Positions 1 to 9,759 of a stretch of DNA of 64,000 bases are shown one piece after another (the first letter of the stretch is position 1; the number at the start of each line of letters is the position of its first letter). Location of the stretch: positions 2,501 through 66,500 of the forward strand of contig NC_009390.2 in assembly GCF_000002875.2 (NCBI RefSeq). Reading direction: 5' to 3'. Origin of the DNA: Leishmania infantum JPCM5 (taxonomy: Eukaryota; Euglenozoa; Kinetoplastea; Trypanosomatida; Trypanosomatidae). Both the position numbers and the translations under genes were made by a program. A model generated the notes under the pieces. That model was not told the origin of the DNA and made no database searches. It saw only the letters and a program-made list of their open reading frames with translations.

Positions 1-3000
1 TCGGTACTTTCGTGACCGCACAAGCACACAACCGTCGCAGCGGGCGCAGTCGGGGAGATACCGAAAACCCTCAGCCCTGTCAGAAAGAGGTGCAAGAGGA
101 TGTGTGAGGAACGAGGGCAGAAATGTCGCTTCACTCAAAGCAGCGTTGGTTTTTGAGAAGTGTCAACGACGGCGGTAAATTTTGCAAGATGAGAGAGGGA
201 GCTTACGCGCTTGTTCATGAAAGTACGGATGTCATCCACAGCGGTGCACTTTCTCATGTCTAATGCTTGCTAGCAAAAGTGGGCATGTTTGTCAGAGGGC
301 TGTGCTGCTCACAGGTGTTTCCACGGGGTTGAGAATTCACAGTTTCGAGCCTGGCTCATAATAGTGTCCCAAGGAAACATTGTGAAGTTGCGGGCACGCT
401 CGCTGGCTGACTCGTCGATCTTTTTTGCAGCATTTGGGCAAGCAGTCGTCTCCCAGCGCTTCAAAGGAAAGGTCGGCATTTTTGAAAGGCAGGAAGTCAC
501 CGAGCGCGGCAACTCTCTCTAGTCGCATGCGCCGACGCTGCTGCAGGTACAGTACACAGTAGCATCAGTTCGATGATGATAAGCTGTGGACAGGAGTGTG
601 CGACGCCTCTCGCCGCATCAGGCGTGGTGCATATCGCAGGGCCGCAACGTCACCGATGTGTTATTCTCCGGCAGGGGTTCATCAAGTTTTCGCGTAAGGA
701 ATACTGAGAGAGTGGAACGATGCTGGCGACTCAGGGGTGAAAGATGTCGAAAAAGTTAGAGAACCTTGTAGCCTTTGGAGGTTTGAGACCCTGAAACTTC
801 GTGCTTGTAGAGCTATCAAGAATACCAACAGCAGAGCTTCTGCTAGCTGCGTCAAGGTTACTTTATGCAAAGATAGTGTGCAAAACAGCTCCTCATATGT
901 GGGACTCTGAAAAGCTTGTGAAGGCTGTAGAGCTCTGAACAATATTTCACTAGTATTCTGTGGAGTTCTCATGCAGGTATTGAGGAGAGCTCTCTGTCGC
1001 TTGAGTGCCATTAAGAGATTCGGAGGTGTGCCCAAACGGGCACCTAAGGCGACAGCAGGATGTCATCTTGAGAGTTCCCAGAGCACAGCACTCCTCCACT
1101 CAGTGAGCATCCTGCAGTTCGCGTGCATGGACGTGCAGCTTGCCGCGTCTCTGCAAGCGTCCTATACCCGACAAGGATGCCGCAGTCGTGTTTGACGTGA
1201 GGATTAGGACGGGAAGCCTGAGAGCTCAAGAAGCGGATGTAAGTGTTCCACACTGTTTCTGAGAGTGGTCAGTGGCAGAAGGCCGCTCCTGCGAGCTTCG
1301 AGCGCAAGCCTTTCAGCGGCATAGAGAGTCTCAATATAATCGTCACGGAGGGGAAAGAGCCATTTTGTGACAGGGGTGCTCAGCAGCGGACTTGCCAGCA
1401 ATCCTCAAGACGCCAGTCTGCAGAGTGTGGTTTGAGTGTTAGATTTAGTTTTCGCCCATATCCCTCCGCAGCCATGGAAACGTGCCCCCCTTGCCGGTGT
1501 CGGTAGCCAGTTTGCAGAATATGAATGCCTTTTTCCCTGAGTGCATTCTCGACTACTTCTGTCACGCGGTCGCTGTGATGGTGTTCGATGGTTCATTCGG
1601 TTTTCGTTCTACAGAAGGGTGTGCAAGATAGGTTCTAATGTATGGGGCTGGCGAGAATTTCCGGCAAACATGATGATGACCACATGAGGTACTAATCGGA
1701 TGCAGGGGTGGACTGTAGAATAGAGAAATCAAGGGAACCACTCATCGAGAGTCGCGTCATTTAGTCGGAAATAGTTTGTGAAGTAACCTTCATCTTCAGG
1801 CTCCTGGGAGACTAATGGTGCGCGTTCTGCTGAGCACCGAGGCGTTGAAATGCTTAGCGGCGGAGAGCTAGGAAGCAGGAAGTGGCCGGATGCTAACGGA
1901 TTGCTTTCGACAGGCAAGGCTAAAGTCGAGAAAAAGCGTCACGCGAACGGACAGAAAGGGTGTCACAATGCTGATGCGGCGAAAGAAAGCAGTACAAGAA
2001 GGTCCAATTATGCAAGTGGTTGAGTGCATGCACCAGCGGCTGATCAACTCGCCCACAGTCAAGTAGGCAGGTCTCATTTGTTTGTGTTTCTCGCGGCAGT
2101 GCAGGGTCTGTCGCGTACACTTTGCGGCGTCGAGTTTGAACACGTTCACGCGCAGAGATCCTGGAAAGGATCCCGGTGGTTTGGAATGATTGAGCACACC
2201 TTGCACTTTTGTTGTTCCAGTGATTTTGCACTCGTTTGTAAAGCACCTATGATAATCTGTTCGATTTGTTGTTTTTCACGAGTTTCGTGAAAATTGAGAG
2301 TGATGGTGATCCTCCAGCCCTATGGAAATGAAGCCGTTCGCTGAGCAAATGCTGCACGTCGTTGGTTTCCCGCCCGCTCTTGTGGCGACAGGCTGGCCGC
2401 GCCTCGCTGCGGGCGAAGAAAAATAGCGATGCGATACCGTAACGGAGACTTCAGCCAGTGTGACGCAGGTGCCCTGGGAATGAATGCACAGCAGGCCCCA
2501 CCTCCCATACTTTTACGAGCAAATAAAGAATGAGGCGATTGAGCCCTTTCCGAGTCATGGAGGGCACCTCTAGGGAGCGCTTGACGTTGCAAGAGGTACG
2601 CAGAAATCCAGTGGCGACACGGAGGTGGTGCTATGCAGTCTTCCCCCCCCCTTCACAGTAACCATAGGGTGCATCTGCCAAATCAGCTCAGCATTGGGAT
2701 TGCGGTGAATGAGAATCGGCTGAAATAACTGCCATGATCGTTAGTCGCTGCTTCCAGTATACGGGAGTGCTTTGTCGAGTGCAGCTTATAAAAGTACCAT
2801 CTTTGAGGCTTGGCTGTTGATGTTTTCGGCTTTTGTGTCCCCCCCCCCTCACTCGTCGTCGGTTAGTCGTCTCAAAATTGCTTGGCATGAGTGCGCGATG
2901 TGAGCTGATCCAGAGATGCAATCGTGCCCGCAAAAGCGTATCTGTCGTGATTGTCTCTCTTTGCAGAGTATGGGGCGCAGTTTGGGCGAGGATCGATACC

Positions 3001-3923
3001 TCCAAATGAGTTTTCGTTGTGTACTCCTGTGCGGGACTGAGGGGAATTTACCTGAGGGGTGTGGGTAGGAGAGTGTGGGGTTTCTGTGCTGGACTATTTA
3101 CTGGGAATTCCACTGCGACTCGATTTGGTTTCCGTTTCCTGTGGAACGTTCAAGTCTCCTTGCTAAAACATTGGCAAGCGTTTTGCTTTGTTTGCAGGGG
3201 AACGTTCGCGAAAGCTCATACAGTATATTTTTTTTTGTGGTTTGTGCACGTGTTGACTGTTCGCGCGAAGAACACAATTGCTTCAAGGATATAAATTGTT
3301 TTCTTCCTTAGCTTCCACGTATCAAGGACGCCACGCTGAGGAGGTGCGCTGCAGAAGATTCGGAGTGTGTGCCAGGTGTGACCGTTTCGTTTAGGTTGTT
3401 TTTTCTGCAACCAATGGCGCCTGTGTTCTCTGAAGCGAATTTGTTGCAATAATCTTGTGGACGAATATACAATTGCTGACAAGAAACCGCAACAACAAAA
3501 AAAGAAATAACAGTGCGCTTGATCCGTTTTGGGCGCGTTTAATTGAACGACCTGCTCGACCTTCATTGTGAGCATCTTGTTTTGCCATGAACTCGGTGCC
3601 GAGTGTATGTGTGTATGCTTGTGTAGCAGAGGGGAACGAAAGGAGCTGAGAATTGCTCTTTTTTCCAGGAAATGCGCTGATGTACACGCACTGGAAGATT
3701 GCGAAAAAAAAAACTGATGCTAGAAAGTATCCTACTGTCGTCCTTACCACTTCACAGCTTTTTGTTCGTGTCTCCACTAACCTGTTCTTCCTTGCCGTAG
3801 GCTTTTCCTGTGCGGCGATTCTGAATTGTCTTTTAGGTTTTTTTTTCAGGGGTGCAGAATCGGAGTATCGGCTGATTTACGTTTCTTTTTTTTTCTCGGA
3901 AATCCTGGTTTACCCTCTAGGCC
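1..3923. other. Gene-free, lower-GC left region
   Basis: No reading frame here looks like a gene on either strand: all open frames are short, overlap in several frames, and lack recognisable domains. Base composition is visibly more AT-rich than the coding part of the window, with poly-T tracts near 3230 and 3838 and poly-C tracts near 2643 and 2839. No telomeric hexamer repeats or tRNA-like sequences were seen. Because every gene to the right points rightwards, the region could hold the transcription start of the polycistronic unit or be subtelomeric DNA. That is inference from layout only. Confidence 0.6.
3838..3849 (+). promoter_or_regulatory. Predicted trans-splice acceptor, first gene
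   Basis: A run of T residues ends in CAG at 3847-3849, 74 bases before the ATG at 3924. Trypanosomatid mRNAs receive the spliced leader at the first AG after a pyrimidine tract, so this is a good candidate. A second tract ending in AG at 3919-3920 would leave almost no leader. Confidence 0.45.
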
Positions 3924-6671
3924 ATGGAGAAAGCAAGCCTGAAGCATTTGGAGTTTCAGCTGCAGCGAGAGAAAGCGTTAACCAAAGATCTGGACGCAAG
4001 ATGCAAATTACTGTCGGCACAGGTTGCTCAGCTGGAGCAAGATAAAGCCGAGCTTCGGCGCGAAAAGCTGTTTCTGGGCGAGGAGGCAAAAAAGACCTCA
4101 AAGCTAGATGATCGCGTTCACATCCTTCAGAAAGAAGTGGAGAATCGCGACGCAGTCATCGCAGCCGAGCGGGCGCTGACGCAGGCTGCGAGGGCGGAGG
4201 CAGAAGAAATTCGGCGCAACGCAAATGCTTCTATCGCTCTATGGACCGCGGCTGAAGAGCAGTGGACAGTGGAGCAGACTGCATTAAACGAGGCTGCTGC
4301 CCAGTGCCGTTCGCAGATCGATGATTTGAAGAAGGAAGTTCAAGTTCAAGGGGACGCACGCGCCGAACTGGCGAAGCAGCTGCATACAGAAAAGGAGCGC
4401 TCGAACAGGCTGACGCAAGCGCGAGAGGCCATGGAGGTAGAGGTCAAGAGTCTGCACTCTCAGGTGGAGAAATTGCAGAATAAGGTTTGTGATCTCGAGC
4501 AAACGGTTTTCAAGCTAGATCTTGCCGGGGATAAGCAACGCGAGGTGATTAACCTGAAAGACACAGAGATCAAAACTCTGGAGGCCACTATTGCGCGGCA
4601 TATAGAAGCAGAAGAGCGACTAGAGCAAACGATCAGCTCCCTTAATGATCGCATCAACGCGGCAAAGATGATGAACCTGGAGGGCAAATGTGAGAACGAA
4701 AAGCTGCAGTGTGACCTTGTAGACGCCAAAAAGGAGGTCGAGCGTCTCCATCTTCAGGCGGAGTCGCTGAAGCGTGACTCTAACTTTCTTTCACAGAGCC
4801 ATTCTAGCGTGCAAAAGGCCCTGGAGGATTTGAAGGAGAAGCATCGGCAGCTCCAGGAGGACATGAGAGACAAAAATGTCGAAATTCGCCGGCATGAACT
4901 CACGATCAGTCAGTTGAATATGGAGCTCAAAAAGAGTGAAAATCAGGGGGGCGAATGGTCATTTCAGTACTCGACACTGGAGACTGAGCTCCAGCAGACG
5001 AAGGAGGCGTTGAGGAAATCATCGGCGTCTGTCGAGACACTCCTGCGCGAAAACAGTGAGCTTGTGGAGCGGTTGAAGGAGCAGAGGCAGCTCACGGAGA
5101 CAAAGGAGGAGGAGATGGTTGTGTTGCAGAGCCAATGCGACGAGCGAGCCGAGGCCTTCTCGCGAGATATTAGAGACCTGGAAAAGGAGATCACAGCACG
5201 CCAGGCTGTGATTAATGAGTTGTCCGACCAACTCAATTCCGCAAGCGAGAAAAACGCGGTGTATCATTCCAAAATTCTCGAGGAATCAGAAGCAAACGGG
5301 AAAATGCGGCAGCATCGTGCTGAAATGCTGCAGCGGCTGGAGTCAAACGAACATCACATTTTTTTTCTGGACTGCGTTGTCGAGAAGGAAAAGATTTTTT
5401 CCTCCTTTTTAGCATATTGGAACGAGGCCCCAATGTTGTTGTGTGCGAATCTTGTGGGGCACTGCCAGATGCTGCAAGGGAAGACATGTGTGCTACTTGA
5501 GCATGAAGAAGAGCTTTCTCGCGAGAGCTGCTTAAAGACGTCGCAGCTGAAGGAGCTGCAGTGTCAGAATGAAGATCAGAGGGAGCAAATCGCATTTTTG
5601 CAACGGGAGAGAAACACGCAAGCTGAACGTCTTTCGGTACTTTCGCGGGAAAGTCTCGCTTCTGAAAAGGAAGCTAACGAACTTCGAGGCGCCTTGGAGG
5701 CTTCACGGAACGAGAATCTTTCCCTCACATCAGCGGTGGCTGCTCTCCATGAGCAAGTTGTTGCAAAGGATGCTGAGCTTGTGCGAAAGAACGCCGCGCT
5801 AACAGACTCTCAATCCCGTGTTTACGCTTTCTCGGATGCCGTGTCTACCTTGGAGGGGGCTATTCTTCGTTACGCTATGGCGCAGATGGAGGAAGTGCAG
5901 GACCTTTGGAAGAACCGCCTAGAAGCGGTAGGGCTGCTTTTCACTTCTCTTGTGTCGCACTTGGTTGCCGAAAAGGCGTTGCTGCAGTGCTCGAAGGAGC
6001 AGGCAGAAGCCTCGTGCCGCGAATTGTCTGCGTTTGCGAAAGAAGCGAAAATTTCGATGAACAAAAGCGACCTTGCTGCTGCAGAGCGACAGGAAGCGCT
6101 GACGAGTCGCGCGGCTCTCCTGGAAGGGCAAATTGCCGTGGCACGCCGAGAAAAAGATCAGGCAGCCATGCAACTGGCGTCTTTGCTGCGACGATTTGAG
6201 GCGGACAGGAACTCTTTTGAGTCGTTCAAGAGAGAAGCAAAATGCACAATGGAGGAAGAGCGAGAGCGGCGTGAGGCAGTGGAGAAGGAGTGCGTGAAGC
6301 TGCGTGGCTGTATTGATGCCGAGGTGAAGCGGAAGTGTGAGTACAAACAGGCTCTAGAGAATCTGAAAAAGCTGCGTAGCGAGAGTGAGGAGCTGCGTCG
6401 TGCTGAAAAAGCGCGTGCTGCAGAGGCGATAGGGAAAGCTAACATCGAATGTAACTATTGGGTAAAGTGCTTCGATCATCTCAAGGAGATGATTGAGAAG
6501 AGTCATCGCACAGGTGATCGTTTGCCGTCTATCGACACAGATACGATTCACCGCTTGGAGGTTGCGAAAACCAAGATCAGCCCTATGCAGGCGCGCGAGG
6601 TGAACAAAGCGCTTTCGAGCCTTCCAAAATTGAAACGCGTACGAGAAGAGGCCTCTGGCGCCCCTACGTAG
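3924..6671 (+). CDS. Large coiled-coil protein, function unknown
   Basis: This encodes 915 residues, nearly all in heptad-like, Glu/Lys/Gln/Leu-rich coiled coil. A less helical central patch at about residues 475-525 is rich in Phe, Cys, Leu and His, and the short tail is basic. There is no signal peptide, membrane segment or catalytic motif. The ATG at 3924 is the first in frame and follows a pyrimidine-tract/AG signal. The composition suggests a cytoskeletal, basal-body, flagellar or golgin-like scaffold, but no family can be named. Codon usage is noticeably less GC-biased than in genes further right. It is the leftmost gene of the array. Confidence 0.85.
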   Translation: MEKASLKHLEFQLQREKALTKDLDARCKLLSAQVAQLEQDKAELRREKLFLGEEAKKTSKLDDRVHILQKEVENRDAVIAAERALTQAARAEAEEIRRNANASIALWTAAEEQWTVEQTALNEAAAQCRSQIDDLKKEVQVQGDARAELAKQLHTEKERSNRLTQAREAMEVEVKSLHSQVEKLQNKVCDLEQTVFKLDLAGDKQREVINLKDTEIKTLEATIARHIEAEERLEQTISSLNDRINAAKMMNLEGKCENEKLQCDLVDAKKEVERLHLQAESLKRDSNFLSQSHSSVQKALEDLKEKHRQLQEDMRDKNVEIRRHELTISQLNMELKKSENQGGEWSFQYSTLETELQQTKEALRKSSASVETLLRENSELVERLKEQRQLTETKEEEMVVLQSQCDERAEAFSRDIRDLEKEITARQAVINELSDQLNSASEKNAVYHSKILEESEANGKMRQHRAEMLQRLESNEHHIFFLDCVVEKEKIFSSFLAYWNEAPMLLCANLVGHCQMLQGKTCVLLEHEEELSRESCLKTSQLKELQCQNEDQREQIAFLQRERNTQAERLSVLSRESLASEKEANELRGALEASRNENLSLTSAVAALHEQVVAKDAELVRKNAALTDSQSRVYAFSDAVSTLEGAILRYAMAQMEEVQDLWKNRLEAVGLLFTSLVSHLVAEKALLQCSKEQAEASCRELSAFAKEAKISMNKSDLAAAERQEALTSRAALLEGQIAVARREKDQAAMQLASLLRRFEADRNSFESFKREAKCTMEEERERREAVEKECVKLRGCIDAEVKRKCEYKQALENLKKLRSESEELRRAEKARAAEAIGKANIECNYWVKCFDHLKEMIEKSHRTGDRLPSIDTDTIHRLEVAKTKISPMQAREVNKALSSLPKLKRVREEASGAPT

Positions 6672-7128
6672 AGGGATCGTTACCAACGCCCTTTTTTCAT
6701 CTGTTTCCTGCTTTTCTCATGGGCGCGGGCGACTGGACTGTATACTGCTTTTTTATCTGCCTCATGCTCTGCATTTTTCTTTAGAATTTGATTCTCGATG
6801 TTCTACTTTTTACTTAGATGCTATTTTTCCTTTTCTAGATTTGTGCCCACGTCATATGAAGAGAAACAAGGAGAGAATCAAATTTTTATGGCGCGATGCT
6901 CGAATGTGACCGCGAGAACAGGGCGAGAGAGGAGGCACAACGGGTTCCTTTCGTGCTTCTCTCTCCGCGGCTGGATGTAGCCACTCTTTTCATGTACCGC
7001 CAACGAACCGTCTACGAATGGTTGCTCTAGTTTCACATCTCGTCTCCCTCTTTTTTTGTTTGCACATGTCCTCGGTTGTTCGTTGATGTCCAGAAGTGTG
7101 CCGCCAGCGTTGGCACCGGCGGCGAGCC
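6672..7128. other. Intergenic spacer
   Basis: AT-rich spacer with T-rich tracts and no supported gene. Its right part holds the predicted splice acceptor of the next gene. Confidence 0.6.
7041..7093 (+). promoter_or_regulatory. Predicted trans-splice acceptor, CxxC protein gene
   Basis: A CT/T-rich tract at 7041-7060 is followed by its first good AG at 7092-7093. That gives a 35-base leader before ATG 7129 and argues against a GTG start at 7096. Confidence 0.5.
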
Positions 7129-7548
7129 ATGCTGAAGTGTGGCGGAACGCTGTTGAAGGCTCGACTGACAGCTTTCAATCCATGGAAGCGCAGACCTGGA
7201 GGGTTGCAGCTTAATGGGCGGCCTCAGATGATCAACCCTAGCTACTTCCGCGGCAGATACAAGCAGCAGAACCCTGACGATCCATGTCGTCTACTAAAGC
7301 CAAGTCACGTGCTCCTGAAGCGGTGCCCCGCGTGCAAGCGAACCATGTTCGTGCAGATCAAGGATAAAGACACGTTTCACATGTGTTGTGAGGGTGTACC
7401 GATGAAGGTGTACTCGGATATGAAGACTGTCATGAACATCGAACACAAGATACTCACTCTTACTCGCCAGTGGGATGTCGAAAACGAGCGGCCGTGGAGC
7501 AACCCTCATCGCCCGCGACCAAAGGGGCGATCAAAGCTGAAGAAGTAG
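7129..7548 (+). CDS. Small basic CxxC protein, unknown
   Basis: The 139-residue protein is very basic and ends in a Lys/Arg/Pro-rich tail. A central CPAC motif, followed about 16 residues later by a Cys-Cys pair, could bind zinc. Size, charge and the Cys cluster are typical of mitochondrial ribosomal or other RNA-binding proteins of kinetoplastids, but I do not recognise the family. The start at 7129 is the first ATG in frame and leaves a short leader after the predicted splice acceptor. It lies between the first coiled-coil gene and SAR1. Confidence 0.75.
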   Translation: MLKCGGTLLKARLTAFNPWKRRPGGLQLNGRPQMINPSYFRGRYKQQNPDDPCRLLKPSHVLLKRCPACKRTMFVQIKDKDTFHMCCEGVPMKVYSDMKTVMNIEHKILTLTRQWDVENERPWSNPHRPRPKGRSKLKK

Positions 7549-8065
7549 ACATCGGAATAAGATGTCTCTTTTGCTGCTAGTGAGAAGGTAATCGCGAGCT
7601 TTCTTGATACTCTCTACTCGTTCACCCAGCTACCAACTGACAAAAGAATATAGGTGAACAGACACACAGACACACACTAAGCCAACACTTGCAGGTATTT
7701 ACGCTTGCTGCATTTTCTCATGCTTCTCCACAAGCTGGCTGATTTGGCAAGCCGCCCGCGGGTGTCCTTATTACGCAGAGCGCAAATGAGGAGACCCCCC
7801 CCCCAAATTTCTTCGCTCAGCTGTGAAGTGTGTGGAGACATGAGTGGGACTCAGGCCAGGTGCACCAGGATTTCTTGCTTTGTGTCACACTTCCTAGCGT
7901 TGCTTGGGGGCCTCTTTTTCATGATACTTCCTTCTCCTCACTCACGATTTCAACTCCTCCCTTTCTTCCTCTGAATTTCAATCATGCAGAAGTCTTTGTA
8001 TCCGCCGTTCTTGTCACTGCACTCATTAGCTCAGGACACACACACACACACATACACACATCCTC
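7549..8065. other. Intergenic spacer
   Basis: Contains a poly-C tract near 7796 and CT-rich tracts. A CA repeat at about 8036-8060 lies in the predicted SAR1 leader. No gene seen. Confidence 0.6.
7951..7989 (+). promoter_or_regulatory. Predicted trans-splice acceptor, SAR1
   Basis: A CT-rich tract (about 7951-7972) leads to GCAG ending at 7989, giving a 76-base leader that contains a CA repeat. Confidence 0.4.
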
Positions 8066-8653
8066 ATGGGCTGGTTTAGCTGGGTTTGGGACTGGCTGTC
8101 CTACTTGGGGCTGTCCAATAAAACAGGTAAACTTCTGTTTCTTGGGCTGGACAACGCCGGCAAAACCACCCTTCTTGGCAAGCTGGCAACGAATCAGGTC
8201 CACGTCCACCGCCCTACATTTCACCCTAACTCGGAGGACTTGACTCTGGGGGGCATCAAGCTCAAAACCATTGATATGGGTGGCCATCAGCAGGCGCGTC
8301 GGCTGTGGAAGGATTACTTCACGAAGGTCGACGGCGTCGTTTTCATCGTTGATGCAGCGACGCCACAACGTTTTCCAGAAGCAAAGAGCGAGCTTGATAT
8401 GCTGCTGCAGTCGGAAGAACTCGCCAAAACGCCGTTCCTGATTTTAGGTAACAAGATCGACATGCCGGGCTGCACATGCTCTGAGGGGCAACTTGTCATG
8501 GAGATGGGTCTGGATGGTGCACTCACGGGCAAGGCGACCCCAGTAACAGACCCCAATGTGCGTCCCTTGGAGGTGTACATGTGCAGCGTAGTCAAGAACG
8601 TCGGCTACGGTGACGGCTTCCGCTGGCTCTCACAGTATCTGAAGAGCTCGTAG
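8066..8653 (+). CDS. SAR1: SAR1 small GTPase (COPII coat initiator)
   Basis: This 195-residue protein has the full SAR1 layout. An aromatic N-terminal helix (Trp 3, 7 and 10) takes the place of a myristoylation signal. G1 is GLDNAGKTT at residues 27-35, G3 is DMGGH at 70-74 with the catalytic His, and G4 is NKID at 129-132. Length and the Trp-rich N-terminus fit SAR1 better than ARF or ARL. In eukaryotes SAR1-GTP inserts its N-terminal helix into the ER membrane and recruits Sec23/24 to start COPII budding, and that role is expected here. The ATG at 8066 is fixed by the conserved N-terminus. Confidence 0.96.
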   Translation: MGWFSWVWDWLSYLGLSNKTGKLLFLGLDNAGKTTLLGKLATNQVHVHRPTFHPNSEDLTLGGIKLKTIDMGGHQQARRLWKDYFTKVDGVVFIVDAATPQRFPEAKSELDMLLQSEELAKTPFLILGNKIDMPGCTCSEGQLVMEMGLDGALTGKATPVTDPNVRPLEVYMCSVVKNVGYGDGFRWLSQYLKSS

Positions 8654-9759
8654 AGAGCCCTATGGCATGTGCACTTGCAATGCGCGTACGGGTGACTGCG
8701 CTTGCGTAGTTGTTTGGCTTTTTTTTTCTGAAGATAAAAACGGAAAGATATATGACGAAAGTAGGACAAGAAGGTTGAGGTCACACAAACCCGTTTTCTA
8801 TGCCCTTCCCTATTGCGTAGATGTGTTTGTGTGGGCGCGTGTGTGTGTATGTGCTTTGCTATGGGGGGGTCGCGCATGTGCCCGTAAAGTGGCTCATTTT
8901 TTTTTTCGTTTTGCTTCTTCGAACGGCATGGGCTTTCAACAACTGCCGCTCTGCTTCCTTTTCCGACTGTGGTTGCTTGCCCCTCTCGTGTTCCTTTGAA
9001 GGACCAGGAGCCTTCTACCGGGGTAGCCGAAGGTGAGTGGGAGGGGGTGCAATCCTACAGCGCAGGACCCTGCTGCGCTGAGATGAAAAAGGAGATCATG
9101 TGTAACGCGAAGTCACCATCGATATCTCATTTTCCTGCCAAGCGCATCAACAATAGTGTCGAGGCCACACCGCCTCCTGCAACCGTTTGCTTCCCTTAAA
9201 GAGCACAAAAGAAAAGCACGATACAAATATTAACTGGCGCCGCCCGCTTTCCTTTGCCTTTTAGCTGTTTCTGCTGCCCTGCGCAGCGAGAGTGCTCGCG
9301 CAAAGGTGCGTGCTAGCAGGCGCTTGATGTCTATATCGCAAGCAGAGGTGTTACTGGCTGTTGCTGCAGGGAAAGAACAATGCGAGCGGCAAGGAGGTGA
9401 TGACAAAGAGTTGGCAGCGCGTGGATGCGGCCGCTGGCTGCACTGGGCTTTTGTTTGTTCCTTTTTGTGTATGCTGATTGAAGAGGGTGGAAAGCGTCCG
9501 CGCTCGATAAGTGTGCTCACACAATCACTCTTATGCACAACCCATTTCCTTTCCTTCCTCCCTCTGCGCATGCTGTCTTTTGCTTCTCGTGTATCATGCG
9601 CCCCACCTTGGACTGTACACTAACGACTACACCGCAAATGCGCAGCAATGACTCAAGGCGCCTACGCCTTCGTATGCAGAGACTACAGCACATACTTTAC
9701 CCCCTTTTAAAGAAGGACAACGCTCTCTCTGTTTTTACTTGAACGCTCCTCTCAGCCGG
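8654..9759. other. Intergenic spacer
   Basis: T-rich and TG-rich spacer of about 1.1 kb with CT tracts toward its right end. No supported gene or structural RNA seen. Confidence 0.6.

Noticed and set aside
1..120. Telomere at the left edge
   Set aside because: No CCCTAA or TTAGGG repeats are present.
682..1035. Minus-strand frame of 117 codons in the left region
   Set aside because: Overlaps other frames of similar length, lacks domains, and would be the only minus-strand gene.
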